Of a stretch of 64,000 bases of DNA, positions 1 to 12,640 are shown in pieces (position 1 is the stretch's first letter; every line of letters begins with the position of its first letter). Location: the NCBI GenBank assembly GCA_958299035.1, contig CATQJL010000001.1, positions 6,750,284-6,814,283 of the forward strand, written 5' to 3'. The translations under genes were made by a program, and so were the position numbers. The notes below the pieces were generated by a model. The model saw only the letters and a program-made list of their open reading frames with translations. It had not been told where the DNA came from and searched no databases. This DNA is from Cylicocyclus nassatus. Taxonomy: Eukaryota > Nematoda > Chromadorea > Rhabditida > Strongylidae.

Positions 1-501
1 TAAGCCCAGAGCCAGCTATGATGGCTGAGAGAACCAGGTACTTACTAGCAGAACAAATCAGCCGCGAATAATGCATCTAAAATCAGCATTTTCCTGTTGT
101 TTCATGTGTAAATTGGTCACAAATCAGGAAAGCCTTGTTTTACTGAATGAAAGCGTCCGAGATCACGCATTGTACTCGCCTTTGGCAAGTCCATAGTTTA
201 TATGATACATAGAATAAGCAGATGATTGGAAATGAATAATATCGAATCATATTATGGGGAGACCTCCAGTTAGATAACTCCAACTCGCCTCGTCTTCTTC
301 TCTAGCTCTTCAAGGCAATGCCAAACTTGCTCTTCCGAAAATTCTATCGAGTCATTTCTTTAAGTTTCTTTTGCAAAGCAATGTTATAAACTTTGATATG
401 TCAAAAACAAAATAATTATGATAATTATCAATATGAGGGAGTGGTGTTCTTTAACGAAAACCTTTACAGCAGCCAAAATTTGGATGAAATCTATATATAT
501 A
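1..501. other. No gene seen
   Basis: AT-rich sequence without recognisable exons, tRNA or repeat ends. Confidence 0.5.
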
Positions 502-1586
502 CTAGCTGGCTTACCCGGCTCCGCCGTATCCGGACCAAACTTGGCACACATACACTTCGGGCCCCGGCGGGTGTCACAGTCCACTTTTCGTTATCGATCG
601 ATGTCGATTTTACCGATTTTTATCGATTTTTTTGCAGAGTTCACCTACACGGCTAGGAGTTGGCACAGGGGGGAAGTGAGCATGGGGATTCCGAACACAA
701 TATTAGTTTTCAGAATTATCGATTACTTTTACTGATTTTACCGATTTTTTGTAAATTTTGACATGCGAGGCTGGGATTTTGCACAGGGGGGTAATCGAGC
801 ATGCTGATTACGAACACAATATTAGTTTTCAGGATCGTCCATTACTTTTATTGATTTTATCGATTTGTTTTGTAAAGTTTGACCTGCGGGGCTGAGAGTT
901 TGCATAGGGGGGTAATCGAGCAAGCAGATTGCGAATACACTATTAGTTTTCATGATCGTCCATTACTTTCATCGATTTTATCGATTTTTTGAAAATTTGA
1001 GCTAGGGGGCTGGAATTTGGCACCGGGGTGTAATCGAGCATGCTGATCACCCCCCTTGGGGGTGATCAGCATGCTGGATTACCCCCCTGTGCGAACTCCC
1101 AGCCCCGTAGCTCAAACTTTGCAAAAAAATCGATAAAATCGATAAAAGTAATCGATAATCCTGGAAACCAATATTGTATTCGGAATCCCCATGCTCGATT
1201 ACCCCCCTGTGCGAACTCCCAGCCCCGTAGCTCAAACTTTGCAAAAAAATCGATAAAATCGATAAAAGTAATCGATAATCCTGAAAACCAATATTGTATT
1301 CGGAATCCCCATGCTCGATTACCCCCCTGTGCAAACTCCCAGCCCCGTAGGTGAACTCAGCAAAAAAATCTATAAAAATCGATAAAATCGATATCGATCG
1401 ATGACGAAAAGTAGCCTATGACACCCGCCGGGGCCCAAAGTGTATGTGTGCCAAGTTTGGTCCGGATCGGTTCAGAAATGGAATTTTCTATTCGGAACAT
1501 ACGTACAGACAGACAGACATACAGACATACATACAGACATACAGACATACAGACATACAAACAGACATTCAGCTTTATATATAAGA
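502..1586 (-). mobile_element. Non-autonomous Helitron with snap-back interior
   Basis: Read on the minus strand it starts TCTTATATATAAAGCTG (1586) and ends GCCAGCTAG (502), flanked by A and T as expected. From 1586 to about 1055 it carries the usual leader and 120-bp units. At 1053 the sequence reverses (perfect palindrome about 1036-1075) and leader plus units are repeated in the opposite sense to about 530, joined to a normal 3' hairpin end. It encodes no protein. A mariner-like MITE begins two bases outside its 5' end. Confidence 0.85.
1061..1380 (+). repeat. Tandem 120-bp units (near identical)
   Basis: The bases at 1081-1200 and 1201-1320 are almost identical, with a third partial copy to 1380. 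The high identity points to recent amplification within the Helitron at 502-1586. Diverged inverted counterparts occupy 600-1040. Confidence 0.9.
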
Positions 1587-1588
1587 TA

Positions 1589-2265
1589 CAGGGTGTCCCA
1601 AAAAGATGTGCACACTGTTTGATTGTAAATAACTTTTTTGTGGTGAAGTGTTTCGAGAAGCTTTAGGTACCATTTTGTAGAGCGAGGTTCAACTTAGATT
1701 TACAGTGTAGAGCGGATCGCCGATCTCTCATTCTTACTGTAGGATTACGGTAGAAACTTTGAAGAGGGTTTTGAGCCATGAAAAGCCATATTTTGTTCCA
1801 AAAAGAAACCAAAACAACCTGAAAACTCTCACACTGGGCTAACTAGAGTTGCTGTTTCTAAGTGTGAAGTTTGCAACTCTTCTTAATGCTTCATTAAAAA
1901 ATTATGCGAGGTAAGCAGTAGCAGACGTTTTTTGAGTGTTCCTAAAAAGTGCGGTTACACCGTTTAGAAAGCTTTTCAACCTTGTAAAGAGTTGGGTATT
2001 GAACTCAGGGTCCATAAAAACCCTATTACACAAATTTCCACATTTTTTTGAAATTTTTTAAAACGGCCCCTTTTTTCACAGTGACACCATATGTTTGAAG
2101 TTTCTACCGTACTCCTACAGTAAGAATGAAAGACCGGCGTTTCGCTCTATACTGTAAATCTAAGTTGAACCTCGCTCTACAAAATGGTACCTAAAGCTTC
2201 TCGAAATACTTCACTACAAGAGAGTTATTTACAATCAAACAGTGTGCACATCTTTTTGGGACACC

Positions 2266-2268
<3 letters not shown>
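1589..2268. mobile_element. Mariner-like MITE, CAGGGTGTCCC family
   Basis: Inverted ends CAGGGTGTCCCAAAAAG are flanked by TA on both sides (1587-1588, 2269-2270). The arms extend about 190 bases with few mismatches and no transposase frame is present. TA target duplication and this end are typical of the Tc1/mariner superfamily. Confidence 0.88.

Positions 2269-2310
<42 letters not shown>
2269..2310. repeat. TA dinucleotide microsatellite
   Basis: About 20 uninterrupted TA units join the mariner-like MITE end to the second Helitron-like element. Confidence 0.95.
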
Positions 2311-2314
<4 letters not shown>

Positions 2315-2709
2315 TCAATGTCTGTGAGAATGTTCGTTTAGTTGTTCGTTCGTTATAGAAACGCGCGCCACTGAACCGATCCGGCTGAAACTTCGCACAC
2401 GCATATTTTCGACCCCGGAGGTGGTTTAGAGCTACTTTCCGCGGCGATTCGCCGGGCTATTCTATCGATTTATTGATTTGTTTACTCAAACCTAAGAAAA
2501 TGAAGGGCCATCATGGCAACAGATCATTTTTACATATAAGCATGTAAGCAGAGACGGTAAAGTCCATTTCAGTCAAAAAGTTGGTGGGTGCGACAATTAG
2601 TCTGAAAGCGCTTTATGCGCATGTCAGAAGAAATCTATAGGCGTAAGTTTACAAGTTCTGTTGGCTTAACTAACTTGAAGTCTCGGGTGAGACCGGGGCC
2701 ACCAGCTAG
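2310..2709 (+). mobile_element. Second Helitron-like family, 3' end with CTAG
   Basis: After a TA microsatellite the sequence reads AAACTCAATGTCTGTGAGAA and ends GGGGCCACCAGCTAG before T (CTAG 2706-2709). Leader and terminus parallel the main Helitron family but the interior differs (ACCGATCCGGCTGAAACTTC). The TC start is obscured by the microsatellite. Confidence 0.5.
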
Positions 2710-3529
2710 TGAGGACATAAAATTGAATACGATGGAATTATCTGGAGTGGTAGTAATATGGTCGAAACCAACGAATGATGTGATGGTTCAATCATGACTA
2801 CATCGTGGTAAGCATGATCATCTTCCTACGGCCGTTCAGTTCAATCGGTCATACAAAATTATGAAACATGCAAGTTACTTTCGGAAAACCATATTTGTTT
2901 CATGCTTGTTTCATTCTAAACCAAACTATGAATTAATCAGCAGTTAACACCATTGTTTCCTTATCAGGTAGAGTAATGAAAACAGCATTTCATTTCATGA
3001 GACGCAGACGTGAAATCACCATATCATAGTTTAAAATGAAAAAGTACCCCCGACCACTTTTTCGTTTAGAATAATGATGTGTTGGTTTTGCAAGTTAAGA
3101 AGGTGAGGTAGATCATTCTGCAACTTACTATGAGAAAGCTTACTTGTTTACAGCTTAGATAAGGTTATAGGAAGGTGCAAGGCTGGAAACCAAACTGCAA
3201 ATTTGGTAAAGTGCAATGATTGCCAACAAGCATGAGAATGGTTGGAGTTTCGATCCCCTCCAATGGCTTTGCCTTGCAGGATAGCATTTCGAGGTATCCT
3301 ATTGGTTAATTCGTGGTTTCGTTGGGAAAATGATGTGAAGCTGCTGGTTAGCTGGTGTCATGAAAACACAGTCAACATGATGGTTTCTACCATATTACTA
3401 CCACTCCTGAATCGCAATGTTGAGGAGAACTGTCATGGCAGAGGAGAAAGTGAGCACAGGTTAAAGAATAGAAAGTTATACAGGCTAAAGTACAGACAGG
3501 CATCGCTGACGTGGTCAAACCGTGTCTAT
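2710..3529. other. No gene recognised
   Basis: Only short frames; nothing with conserved motifs or paired splice sites. Confidence 0.4.
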
Positions 3530-3583
3530 CCTTGAGATTAGTCATAGCTGCGTTCTCCTTGAGATTAGTCATAGCTGCGTTCA
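3530..3583 (+). repeat. Perfect tandem duplication of 27 bp
   Basis: The 27-base unit beginning CCTTGAGATTAGTC occurs twice in a row with only the final base differing. Confidence 0.95.
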
Positions 3584-3697
3584 AGTCCGGGAAGCTTGCC
3601 GCGCTCCAGGCCAGAAACATGACCGAGTGCGAGATGGGCCAAAGTAGATACTGTGTGTTTCGAATACGTCCTTTTGGAAATAGCGTTCTTATCAAAG

Positions 3698-6600
3698 GTT
3701 GTCTCATAAGTCTTTTCATTTTTAAGTCTTCGTCGTGATACGTCGTACACTTCTCACTCTAAATAGACATCACGATACCGTTCGATAGAGCAAAGCAAGC
3801 TCTATAAGATGACTTATGCTTTTACACCAGCTTCGATCCACCTTGAATTTGAAAGTAAAATCTAAAAAGTCTCGGATGCCCAGAAAATTAAATTTATTAT
3901 ATCTTCAATCAGAAAAGTCCTACAGATCTTTCACTCGCTCACGGGTATACCCTCCACATCAAACACTCATATGTGCTGTTGCCGTCTTTTTTCATTAGCT
4001 AAAAATCAAGAAATCGAAAATTTCCAAGGTTTTACCAAAGTGGTGCTGTGCTCTTCTTATACTAACAGTTGTATACAGTTGCAGCGGTAGAATTTGTCCA
4101 AAACTGCGGGATTGTCGGGATTCGCGGTCGCGGCATTCGCGACTTCACGGGATTTGCGGGATAAGCGGGATTTAGCTATAACTTCTTTTAAAACAGCTTT
4201 ATTTGTAATCTGCGGAAAGAATTGGCTTCAGCTTGATGAGACGAATCTTCTGGTATACAATATGTCCATAGTTCATAGTGACAGGGTAGACATATGGTGA
4301 TACCTTGTTATTTTCTATGTTAAGGCTTTTGTGAACGTCTATCACAGTGTAAATCGCGAATAGGAGGTTCTGGTACGAAGTTCTCATTATCGAAAACTAT
4401 CGCGAAAAATTGGGCAGTTTTTATTTACTCTTATCAATGATATAAGCATTTTATCATTCATCACTGATAATATCACATTTTTGGATCATTTTTGGCATAT
4501 GGTAAGAAGAGATTGTAGGAAACGCTGTGTGAATTTCTATCGCTCTTTCTTTCATTATAAGTGATCTACACGATTTCCTAGTTCTATTGTTCGGTCAATT
4601 GGTAGATCCCTCGTTGCAGCAATCGATCGACTTCTCATCGGCACATGCCATTGCTGCCAATTCTTACCTAAAATGGCATTTCTGCTTCAATTCGCTTCAA
4701 GCCGAAGCCTAGGTGAAATTCTGCACCTTATGGAAGATGAACGTGGAAATCGACCGCATGAATTTAGAGCCATTCTTATCTGTCGTTGTCATTGATATCA
4801 TCAATTTATCATTTATCACTGATGATATCACAAAATTGGATCATTTTTGACATAGAGTAAGAAAAGTACTTTAGAAAGCACTGTGCGAGTTTTTATCGCT
4901 CTACCTCTTTTAGTATGTAATCTACAGGCTTTTTCGGTGAAATTGCGCACTCGGTGCAGTATGTAGATAGATCCCTCACTGCAGCAATCGATTGATTGCT
5001 CACCATGCGCATGACACCGTCTGCTTGGAAACGTTGCTCTTTCAGAAAATTCACCGCTCTATAAATTGTGAATGGGCCGAGTCGCCTGTCAACAGGAGTT
5101 TCAACGATGAGCTGAACAATTCTGTTCTGTTTTGACTCAAAATAGCAAGCAGGCAAGTTTTCTGACAAGTTCGCGAAAAGTGCGGGCAAATTTACGAACT
5201 TTCATGACTCAGTTACAGTCACCTCACAATATCTCTACAAAAAGACCCTGTCTTCTTCAAAGACCATATTTTCGTAAACAGCGTGTCCGAATACTTCTAC
5301 AAGCGAAGTTTCCTTACAATTCAAGAGCATCAACATTTTGACCAATATCCATCGGAGACCTTCCAGAGCGTAAAACGAGAAAAAATGAAATAACCCGAAC
5401 ATCCCGGAAAACTTGCTCTTAGAGGTTATCTGACCTGCTGATTTCGAAATTTACATCTGCTTAGCGAGATAGCTTCGTATTCTAGGGCTATGGCGAATAG
5501 AATTTCCTGCGACAAATCTTCCCCAGTTCACCAGTCCTTCTATCTCTCCTCGAAAGAAGTTTTCGGAGACTTTTTAGCGATCATTGATCTGCAAGGGAGG
5601 TACTATCGAATTGTCCTTACAATAGCCTACTAGGGGCATTGCGCGCTACTTAACACCTTTGCAAAGTGACGTCCGCAGAAAGATTCACGAATACTGAAAT
5701 CGGAATATCAAGGGCATGCTGTAAATCGAAAGATTCGCCATAACAAGGTGAACACAAAGCTGCATTCGGATTTAAAATATATTCATTCCGAAGGAAGTTA
5801 TGGCGTTGTGTAGTTTGCGTGATTCGCATGATTCCGCGGAAACCCCGGAATGTCGCAAAACTCCTAGAACGTTGTGGACTTTCGCAAAACCCTCGGAATT
5901 TCACGACATACAAAGAAAATCTGCACGTTTTGTGAGCTATTGTAGATAGCAAGAAATAGAATGGAACATAGGAGAATTCAAAAAGACTTGGATACGGAGG
6001 CAACCGCCCATGTACGCGCATCGTTCGCGGGCGTGTGGACTCTGATGGAATGATGCTCGAGCACGCCGTTTGCGCCGCTTCGCATTTTAGACCGATCGCC
6101 TTCGTGGATCTGGATCTGTATATCCATACGCAGAAAACAGAATTGTTCAGCTCATCGTTGAAACTCCTGTTGACAGGCAACTCTGCTCATTCACAATTTA
6201 TAGAGCGGTGAATTTTCTCTGAAAGAGCAACGTTTCCAAGCAGACGGTGTCATGCGCATGATGAGCAATCAATCGATTGCTGCAGTGAAGGATCTATCTA
6301 CTGCACCGAATGCGCAATTGAACCGAAAAAGCCTATAGATTACATACTAGAAGAGATAGAGCAATAAAAACTCGGACAGTGTTTTCTAAAGTACTTTTCT
6401 TACTCTATGTCAAAAATGATCCAATTTTGTGATATCATCAGTGATAAATGATAAATTGATGATATCAATGACAACGACAGATAAGAATGGCTCCAAATTC
6501 ATGCGGTCGATTCCCACGTTCATCTTCCATATAGGTGCAGAATTTCAGCCCAGGCTTCGGCGTGCGAATTGAAGCAGAAATGCCATTTTAGGTAAGAATT

Positions 6601-7805
6601 GGCAGCAATGGCATGTGCCGATGAGAAGTCGATCGATTGCTGCAACGAGGGATCTACCAATTGACCGAACAATAGAACTAGGAAATCGTGTAGATCACTT
6701 ATAATGAAAGAAAGAGCGATAGAAATTCACACAGCGTTTCCTACAATCTCTTCTTACCATATGCCAAAAATGATCCAAAAATGTGATATTATCAGTGATG
6801 AATGATAAAATGCTTATATCAGTGATAAGAGTAAATAAAAACTGCCCAATTTTTCGCGATAGTTTTCGATAATGAGAACTTCGTACCAGAACCTCCTATT
6901 CGCGATTTACACTGTGATAGACGTTCACAAAAGCCTTAACATAGAAAATAACAAGGTATCACCATATGTCTACCCTGTCACTATGAACTACGGACATATT
7001 GTATACCAGAAGATTCATCTCATCAAGCTGAAGCCAAATCTTCCAGCAGATTACAAATAAAGCTGTTTTAAAAGAAGTTATAGCTAAATCCCGCTTATCC
7101 CGCAAGTCCCGCGAATCCCGCAAATCCCGTGAAGTCGCGAATGCCGCAAATCCCGCGAATCCCGCAAATCCCGTGAAGTCGCGAATGCCGCGAATCTCGC
7201 GAATCCCGGCATTCCCGCGAATCCCGACAATCCCGCAGTTTTGGACAAATTCTACCGCTGCAACTGTACTATGTGTCCTCAGAAGTTCAATTGTAAATTC
7301 TGGGCTCTCTATACGGTGTAGTTCCCTATATCGGATTTAGCTTTCCTCACTCAGACTATTCACGCTTAACTCAACATTTCTCGGAAACCAGAGCTTATAC
7401 AAAGCTGAAAATTTACATTTGTATTTTCTAAGGGGTCGTAGTATACAACTATTAGCTTAAGAAGAACACAGCATCATTTTGGTAAAAACATGGAAATTTT
7501 CCTTTTTTGATTTCTAGCTGATAAAAAAGATAGCAACAGCACATATAAGTGTGTGATTTGGAGTGTATATGAGCGAATGAGAGATCTGTAGGACTCTCAA
7601 TAAAGATATAAAAAATTTTCAATTTTCTGAGCATCCAAAACTTTTTAGATTTTGGTTTCAAACTTGAGGTAGATCGAAACTGGTGCAAAAGCATATAAGC
7701 CATCTTATAGAGCTTACTTTGCTCTATCGTGCGGTATCCTATTGTCTATTTGGAGTGAGAAGTGTACGACTTATCACAGCGAAAACTCAAAAATATGGGA
7801 CAACA
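3698..7805. mobile_element. 4.1-kb palindromic (foldback) element
   Basis: The left arm (3698 to about 5190) and right arm (about 6127-7805) are inverted copies roughly 1.5 kb long. Matching landmarks are 3753-3765 with 7751-7763, 4199-4390 with 6872-7062, and 4890-5130 with 6127-6360. The right arm has about 170 extra bases near 7270-7440 and a longer array of ATCCCGCGA-type units. The outer ends (GGTTGTCTC and complement of ATGTTGTCCC) recall mariner ends. The 0.9-kb centre (5190-6127) has no recognised gene. Confidence 0.75.
7085..7245 (+). repeat. Tandem ATCCCGCGA-type repeats
   Basis: Short degenerate units (ATCCCGCAA, ATCCCGCGA, GTCGCGAATGCCGC) recur about 15 times in the right palindrome arm. 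The left arm (4107-4175) has only about half as many in the opposite sense. Confidence 0.8.
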
Positions 7806-7810
7806 TAATA

Positions 7811-8450
7811 TTGGGTTGGCTAAAAAATTATTCGCTTTCGGCAAAATATGGTGACAATGGAATGAGCAAGTTAGAGAGGATTAAAGGCTTAACTCCTTTT
7901 TTCACAGGTTATTCTTCTTATAACAAAGTGGCGCAAGAAAAAGAACAGTTAGGATTTCTATTTTTTGAAAAATTGCGGCAAAGAAACGAACTATTAAATA
8001 AACATTTGGTACCCAAGCAACAAAGCTTGAATTTCCAGTCATTTTGGCTACAGTGAATCGATTTCAAGCAAACTGAATTGGCAAAAAATTGACCTCCTCG
8101 CACACATGTCTGGAAATTCCCACATTTTTTGCTGCAGAAATCCATAAAGTCTTGATTATCATTGTTGTTTGCCATTAGTCGAAAGCTGTGTGTATATAAT
8201 CACCAAACTAGTCGTCTTTGCGCTCACTATAGGCTGAGAACGAAAATCACGAAATCAAAAAGGCGATTTCTCAAAAGTGCATAAGTGTCATTTTTTAATA
8301 ACGGAAAACCTAGATTACTTGATATTTTAGAGTAGAGTCTGAAGCTATCTTTTTTTTACAAAAAAAGCCTTAGCTAGATAGATGCTAGTTGAATTGTTAT
8401 AGAGCTCTAAATTTGCATTTCAAAACGAACTTGTTCCTTAGCCAACACAA
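7811..8450. mobile_element. Mariner remnant with TTGGGTTGGCTAA end
   Basis: The left end TTGGGTTGGCTAAAAAATTA follows TA (7809-7810). The right end, read backwards, is TTGTGTTGGCTAAGGAACAA. The end resembles the TTGGGTTGGC terminus of several mariner elements. No transposase motif survives. It abuts the large palindrome at 3698-7805. Confidence 0.55.
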
Positions 8451-9099
8451 CTATATCCTAGTTGTGATAGTTCACGAACTAAGATATAGAACATAAGCGA
8501 TGCGTTCCGATGTTAGTGGAAAGCAAACAGCACCATTCATCAGTTTACAGTGGAGCAAGAAAAGAGCTTTTCAATTCTTTACTCTAATTCCTTCTAGCAG
8601 TTGATTTCCTTAGATACTTGGTCGTTCCGAAAATAATGTCGTATTTCATGAACGAGCGCCACATCCGTCGAAAACTGATTTTCTTAGATGGTTTGGGTAC
8701 TATTCGATGCAGCTTTTTATTCAGTTTTCAACAAATAGGCTTTCTTTGCAGTTTATTGAATGAGAATTCTAAACCAATAAAGTTACAAAATTATGTTTTG
8801 GCCTATATCTTTCGAAGATAAAGTCAAGGTTCACTACATATGGATGAGAGAGCATGAGGAGCTCTAAGTTTGGTAGCCACACATGTGCGTTTATAGATGT
8901 TTTCGTAACTGTAACCGACACCAAGAATGTTGAAGCGTTTATTCGGCTAATCAGCCCAATCCCCTTTGTCGGAGTCTATGAAGCATAGAACATTCAAATT
9001 TACCCTACCAAACATCTCCTCAATTGCAGGTAAAAATATGAGAAGTCGACTAGACTTTTCTTAATCCTAGAACAGAATTCATTTCAACCGTCAAAAATT
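8451..9099. other. No gene recognised
   Basis: AT-rich; a 67-codon frame (8618-8821) has no recognised feature. Confidence 0.4.
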
Positions 9100-10860
9100 T
9101 AGAGATCATCGTTGGCTGGGATGCGCTTTGCGATAAATGAGGTTGGTCTCCGGAGTTTGGATAGATCTGTCGCGGATTGGGCCCCCAGCTCCCAACGTCA
9201 GTGGTACAATGGCTCTCCTGCATCGGTGAGGGGAGCCAGGGGTTCGCTCCACGAAAGAGTGAACCGTATCATATGTGGTGGCTACCTGTGTAAACGCTAT
9301 TTGTGCCTGACAGGGACACTCCATGCACACGTAGAGGCCCTTGCCACCAGCCTGCTTAGCAGTTACTCGGCACTGCGACTCGATCACTCCCAACCATCGA
9401 CAGCTGGGGCATGGTAATTATAACCAAGGCACTATCTAGAATCGTGCCTGCCTTCTGACAGATCTTTCCCACTAGGCAAGATTATAAATACACAATAATA
9501 ACGATGACATGAGATATCCCCGGAGCCACAGCCGAGCTGTGGCTCACCGCACCAAGCAAATCACACACTGAATGCCCACCATTTATCCACAACTAATCCC
9601 TAAACTCAAACACAGGGGGTGAGCACAACCAGCCAGATCTTATCCTAGGGGTCAGCAATATCGGAAACCCCCCGAGGCGGTGTCGCCGGCGTATGCCAGG
9701 CGCGAGCGCGCACGGGATTACCTCTTCTGCGGGATTGCCTGTCCTCCGTGGCGTGTTGGATGGGAGACGACGCGTGAGTTGTGACGGCCCTGCATCGATC
9801 GACACGTGGGATGACGAAACTGGGACCCAACCGCTCACCAGGTAACGAAACAGACGACTGATTTAAAAGCTGCGGCGGTAGCGATGGGAAGGCGGGAGCA
9901 GCGCGAGGACAGCGTTTCGGGACCCCTTCGCAGCGCGGCGGCGGCCTCCTTTATGGGAAGTCGCGAATCCGCGACACTGGGGGCGGGCGCAAGAAAAAAG
10001 GAAGGGGGACCGAGGTAGTTTCCGATCTGCCATGTTACCTACGACCCTACGAGTCAAACATACAAGCAAACCTACGAGTCAAAAATCCCTAGATGGAACG
10101 CGGGACCTACACTTGTCGTAGTAACAGCCGGTTGTTCTCGGAGGTAGGCGTGAAGAGTCGTCGGGGGCTCTACTCTGGATACTGGCGGGCTTCGGCAGTT
10201 GCTAGTCGATTGTTGCGTTGAATGAAGTTGAGGCGACGATTGACGACGATTGACTCGACATTTGCGGCATCGACAGCTTGAACGGACCATGGAACTCGGC
10301 GACGTGGATGTTCGACTTGACGTTGACGTTGGCAGCGGCTCGACATGGATGACGTTGAAGTGACAATGAAGGTCAGAAAGTTTCAATTTTGTCTACGGGC
10401 GCATTTTTTTCACGCCAGGGGGAATAAATTTTTGTGAGGGGGAGATTTTCCTCACCAAGCACAAGAGCCCAAGGAAGTCAAAGTTGCAAAAAAGGGGAAA
10501 TCCCAAAAACGAAAAAGTTAACACGGTCTCCCACCGTGACCCCAAAAGTCGTAAGTTGCGGCTATAGTCACATGTGTCAACGTATAATGGGGATCATTGC
10601 TGCCAATCCTGAATCGAGGTTAACAACAACGACGAAGGGCGAGCTCAAAGCTCTTACTCAAAGGAAAATAAAGGAAATAAAAAGAAAATAAAATAATAAA
10701 AAGGAACCGTAAATTGAGGCTGTAAACTTTCAAACCTACCTGCGGGAGCTTGATCTTATGCTCCACTGTCCTTCCTCGAACTTGCTAGCTCAGTTCAAGA
10801 ATGGACCATGGGTACCAATCCTCGGGCGAGGGGCGACGAAGCAACAAGATGTAACCGGCC
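9100..10860. other. GC-richer repeat-like block of unknown type
   Basis: Sequence from about 9100 to 10100 is clearly GC-richer than its surroundings, with CGCGAGCGCGC and many CCCC/GGGG runs. Open frames appear on both strands but none is recognised. 10380-10460 has a purine-rich AGGGGGAATAAATTTTTGTG. This may be leader or LTR sequence of the adjacent retrotransposon, but I could not find matching copies. Confidence 0.3.
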
Positions 10861-10863
10861 GGC

Positions 10864-12640
10864 CTAAACATGGCTTCGAACGTCCGTAACCACGAGAGAG
10901 AAGGAGGCTGCTGAAAGTAAACAGATATAGTACAAATGTGATAACGTAAGGTGTGAATGGGTGTCTGTGGGCAGAACGAAGCTGCTGTGAAATGGCTGAT
11001 GGGGCTGTGAGGTATCAATGGGGCGAGTTGCTGTAGGTATGGATAATACTACGCACCCATTTCGGCTCCCTATAGCGTCTTCGGTGGCGTCAACGTCCAG
11101 ATGTTCCCGTGGAAGTTGGTTGATCTTCTGGCGATGATGGTCTGCGGCGTGTTGGCGAAGGAGAAACATGTGGGGCTTCTCTGACTGGTACGGAGCGTAC
11201 GGGTCGAGATGGGGATTGTGTATCCGATCGTGGCGTGACATCCGGTCTGCTGCGATATCCTCTATGTTCGCGCGGATGATAGTGACGATCACGAGAATAG
11301 TCTCGAGTTCTTCCGCTATCCCGTGCTGGGTCTTCAAGATCCGAGGATTCTTTGGGCTGATGATCTCCTTCCGCAGCTGACTGTGTCTCAGACGATGATT
11401 CCGACGAACCAGACGAGCTAGACGACTAGTGTCGTTCTCGGGTACAATTCTCCTCTTCCGTAAGTCTGCAAAGCAGTCGGTGATGTTGACCTCCACATTC
11501 CTTGCAAGGTGGGTAGTCGCAATCGCCTTGGGAATGTCTTTCTCGAAGACACTTCAAGCATAGTCGCAGAAGATGCGCAATCTTACGACGCGCACTAACT
11601 GGCATGTGCTCATTGCATCTGCGAGAAGAGTGCGAAAGGGAGTCGCAAAAGCAACATGCGGGATCATATAATGATCTGGGGAGGTAGACGTTAATGGCGT
11701 CCTGGGGAAATATCTCTATTGGCAAGGCAAGTACGACTGCGGGAGCAAGTCTGCTCAAACCTCTCCTTTGACCGAATAAGATCATCAAGGTGAGACATGA
11801 CTCGTCGAAGATTGAAATCCGCTCGTTTCTCGAACTCGACGTTGTTAAGTCGCTCCTGGATAGACAGGGGGAACTTAGTCCGCACGAGATCGATAATATA
11901 AAGAGCACGTTTGAATCTTCAGAACGCTTAAGGGCATGTAGGATACCTTGAATCCGGAACCAAGTGTTACGCATGTCCGAAGTTGATTCGGTTGCGGGCT
12001 GAAGATCTCTGAGCTGCTGATGGAGTAGCGCTCTGGTCCTCCTCGGGCAATCGTATCGCTTCTTCAATGCTTGCACCAACTGATAGTAGTTGTTCCGACC
12101 TGGTTCAAGATCCTGCAAAACCACTTGAGCTTCTCCCTTAATCAAGCTCATCAAATAGAGGTATTTCATATTGAGGTCGATGTTGGGATCGTTGTGAACG
12201 GCTAGCTCGAACGCACACCAAAACTCCTGGAACTTGGTGACATCTCCATCGAACTGCGGCAACGTTAACTTCTCCAAATGGATCGGTATGTTGTGCGACG
12301 ATGGGCCAGTCCGTGCGGGCGTGAGCTGAAGATGTTCCAACTGCTGCACAGCGTCCAACTGTGGGTCCACATTCTGTAGACGTGGGGCGTTATCTGTGCG
12401 ATCATGTCGCTGTGGCGTCGTCACTGTTCCTGTCGTCCCCGTAGTGGCATCCTCACCGATGGAATTAGCGAGTCGATGGATACGAAGAGACTGGACTTGT
12501 TCACTATCCGCTTCCTGCATACCTGCAACGTGCGAAGAAGTGCTTCAGCGTCGGCCAGATGTTGATCCACGCTATGCCCTTCTGCGAACCTACTGTACGC
12601 CTGCTGATCCGTCGGCGTATTGGAGGTGGTAATGTGGTAC
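10864..12640 (-). pseudogene. BEL/Pao retrotransposon gag remnant
   Basis: The minus strand carries a decayed gag of the BEL/Pao LTR retrotransposon class. The clearest part is in the frame 11426-12520: a core domain with LTLPQFDGDVTKFQEFWCAF (DUF1759-like) and MKYLYLMSLIKGEAQ, then two CCHC knuckles, C-x2-C-x4-H-x4-C (CCFCDSLSHSSRRC) and CKECGGQHHRLLC, near the C-terminus. The middle of that frame is out of register; the proper sequence (RTKFPLSIQERL) lies in another frame at 11691-11885, so two opposing shifts are present. The N-terminus (about 12520-12630) is in yet another frame. No protease, reverse transcriptase or integrase follows, and paired LTRs were not found. It is inactive. Confidence 0.75.

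Noticed and set aside
1061..1380. Regular repeats resembling a CRISPR array
   Set aside because: Units are 120 bp, directly adjacent without unique spacers, and part of a eukaryotic Helitron.
9106..9417. Overlapping frames of about 100 codons on both strands
   Set aside because: Neither translation has recognisable features; the block looks like a repeat rather than a gene.
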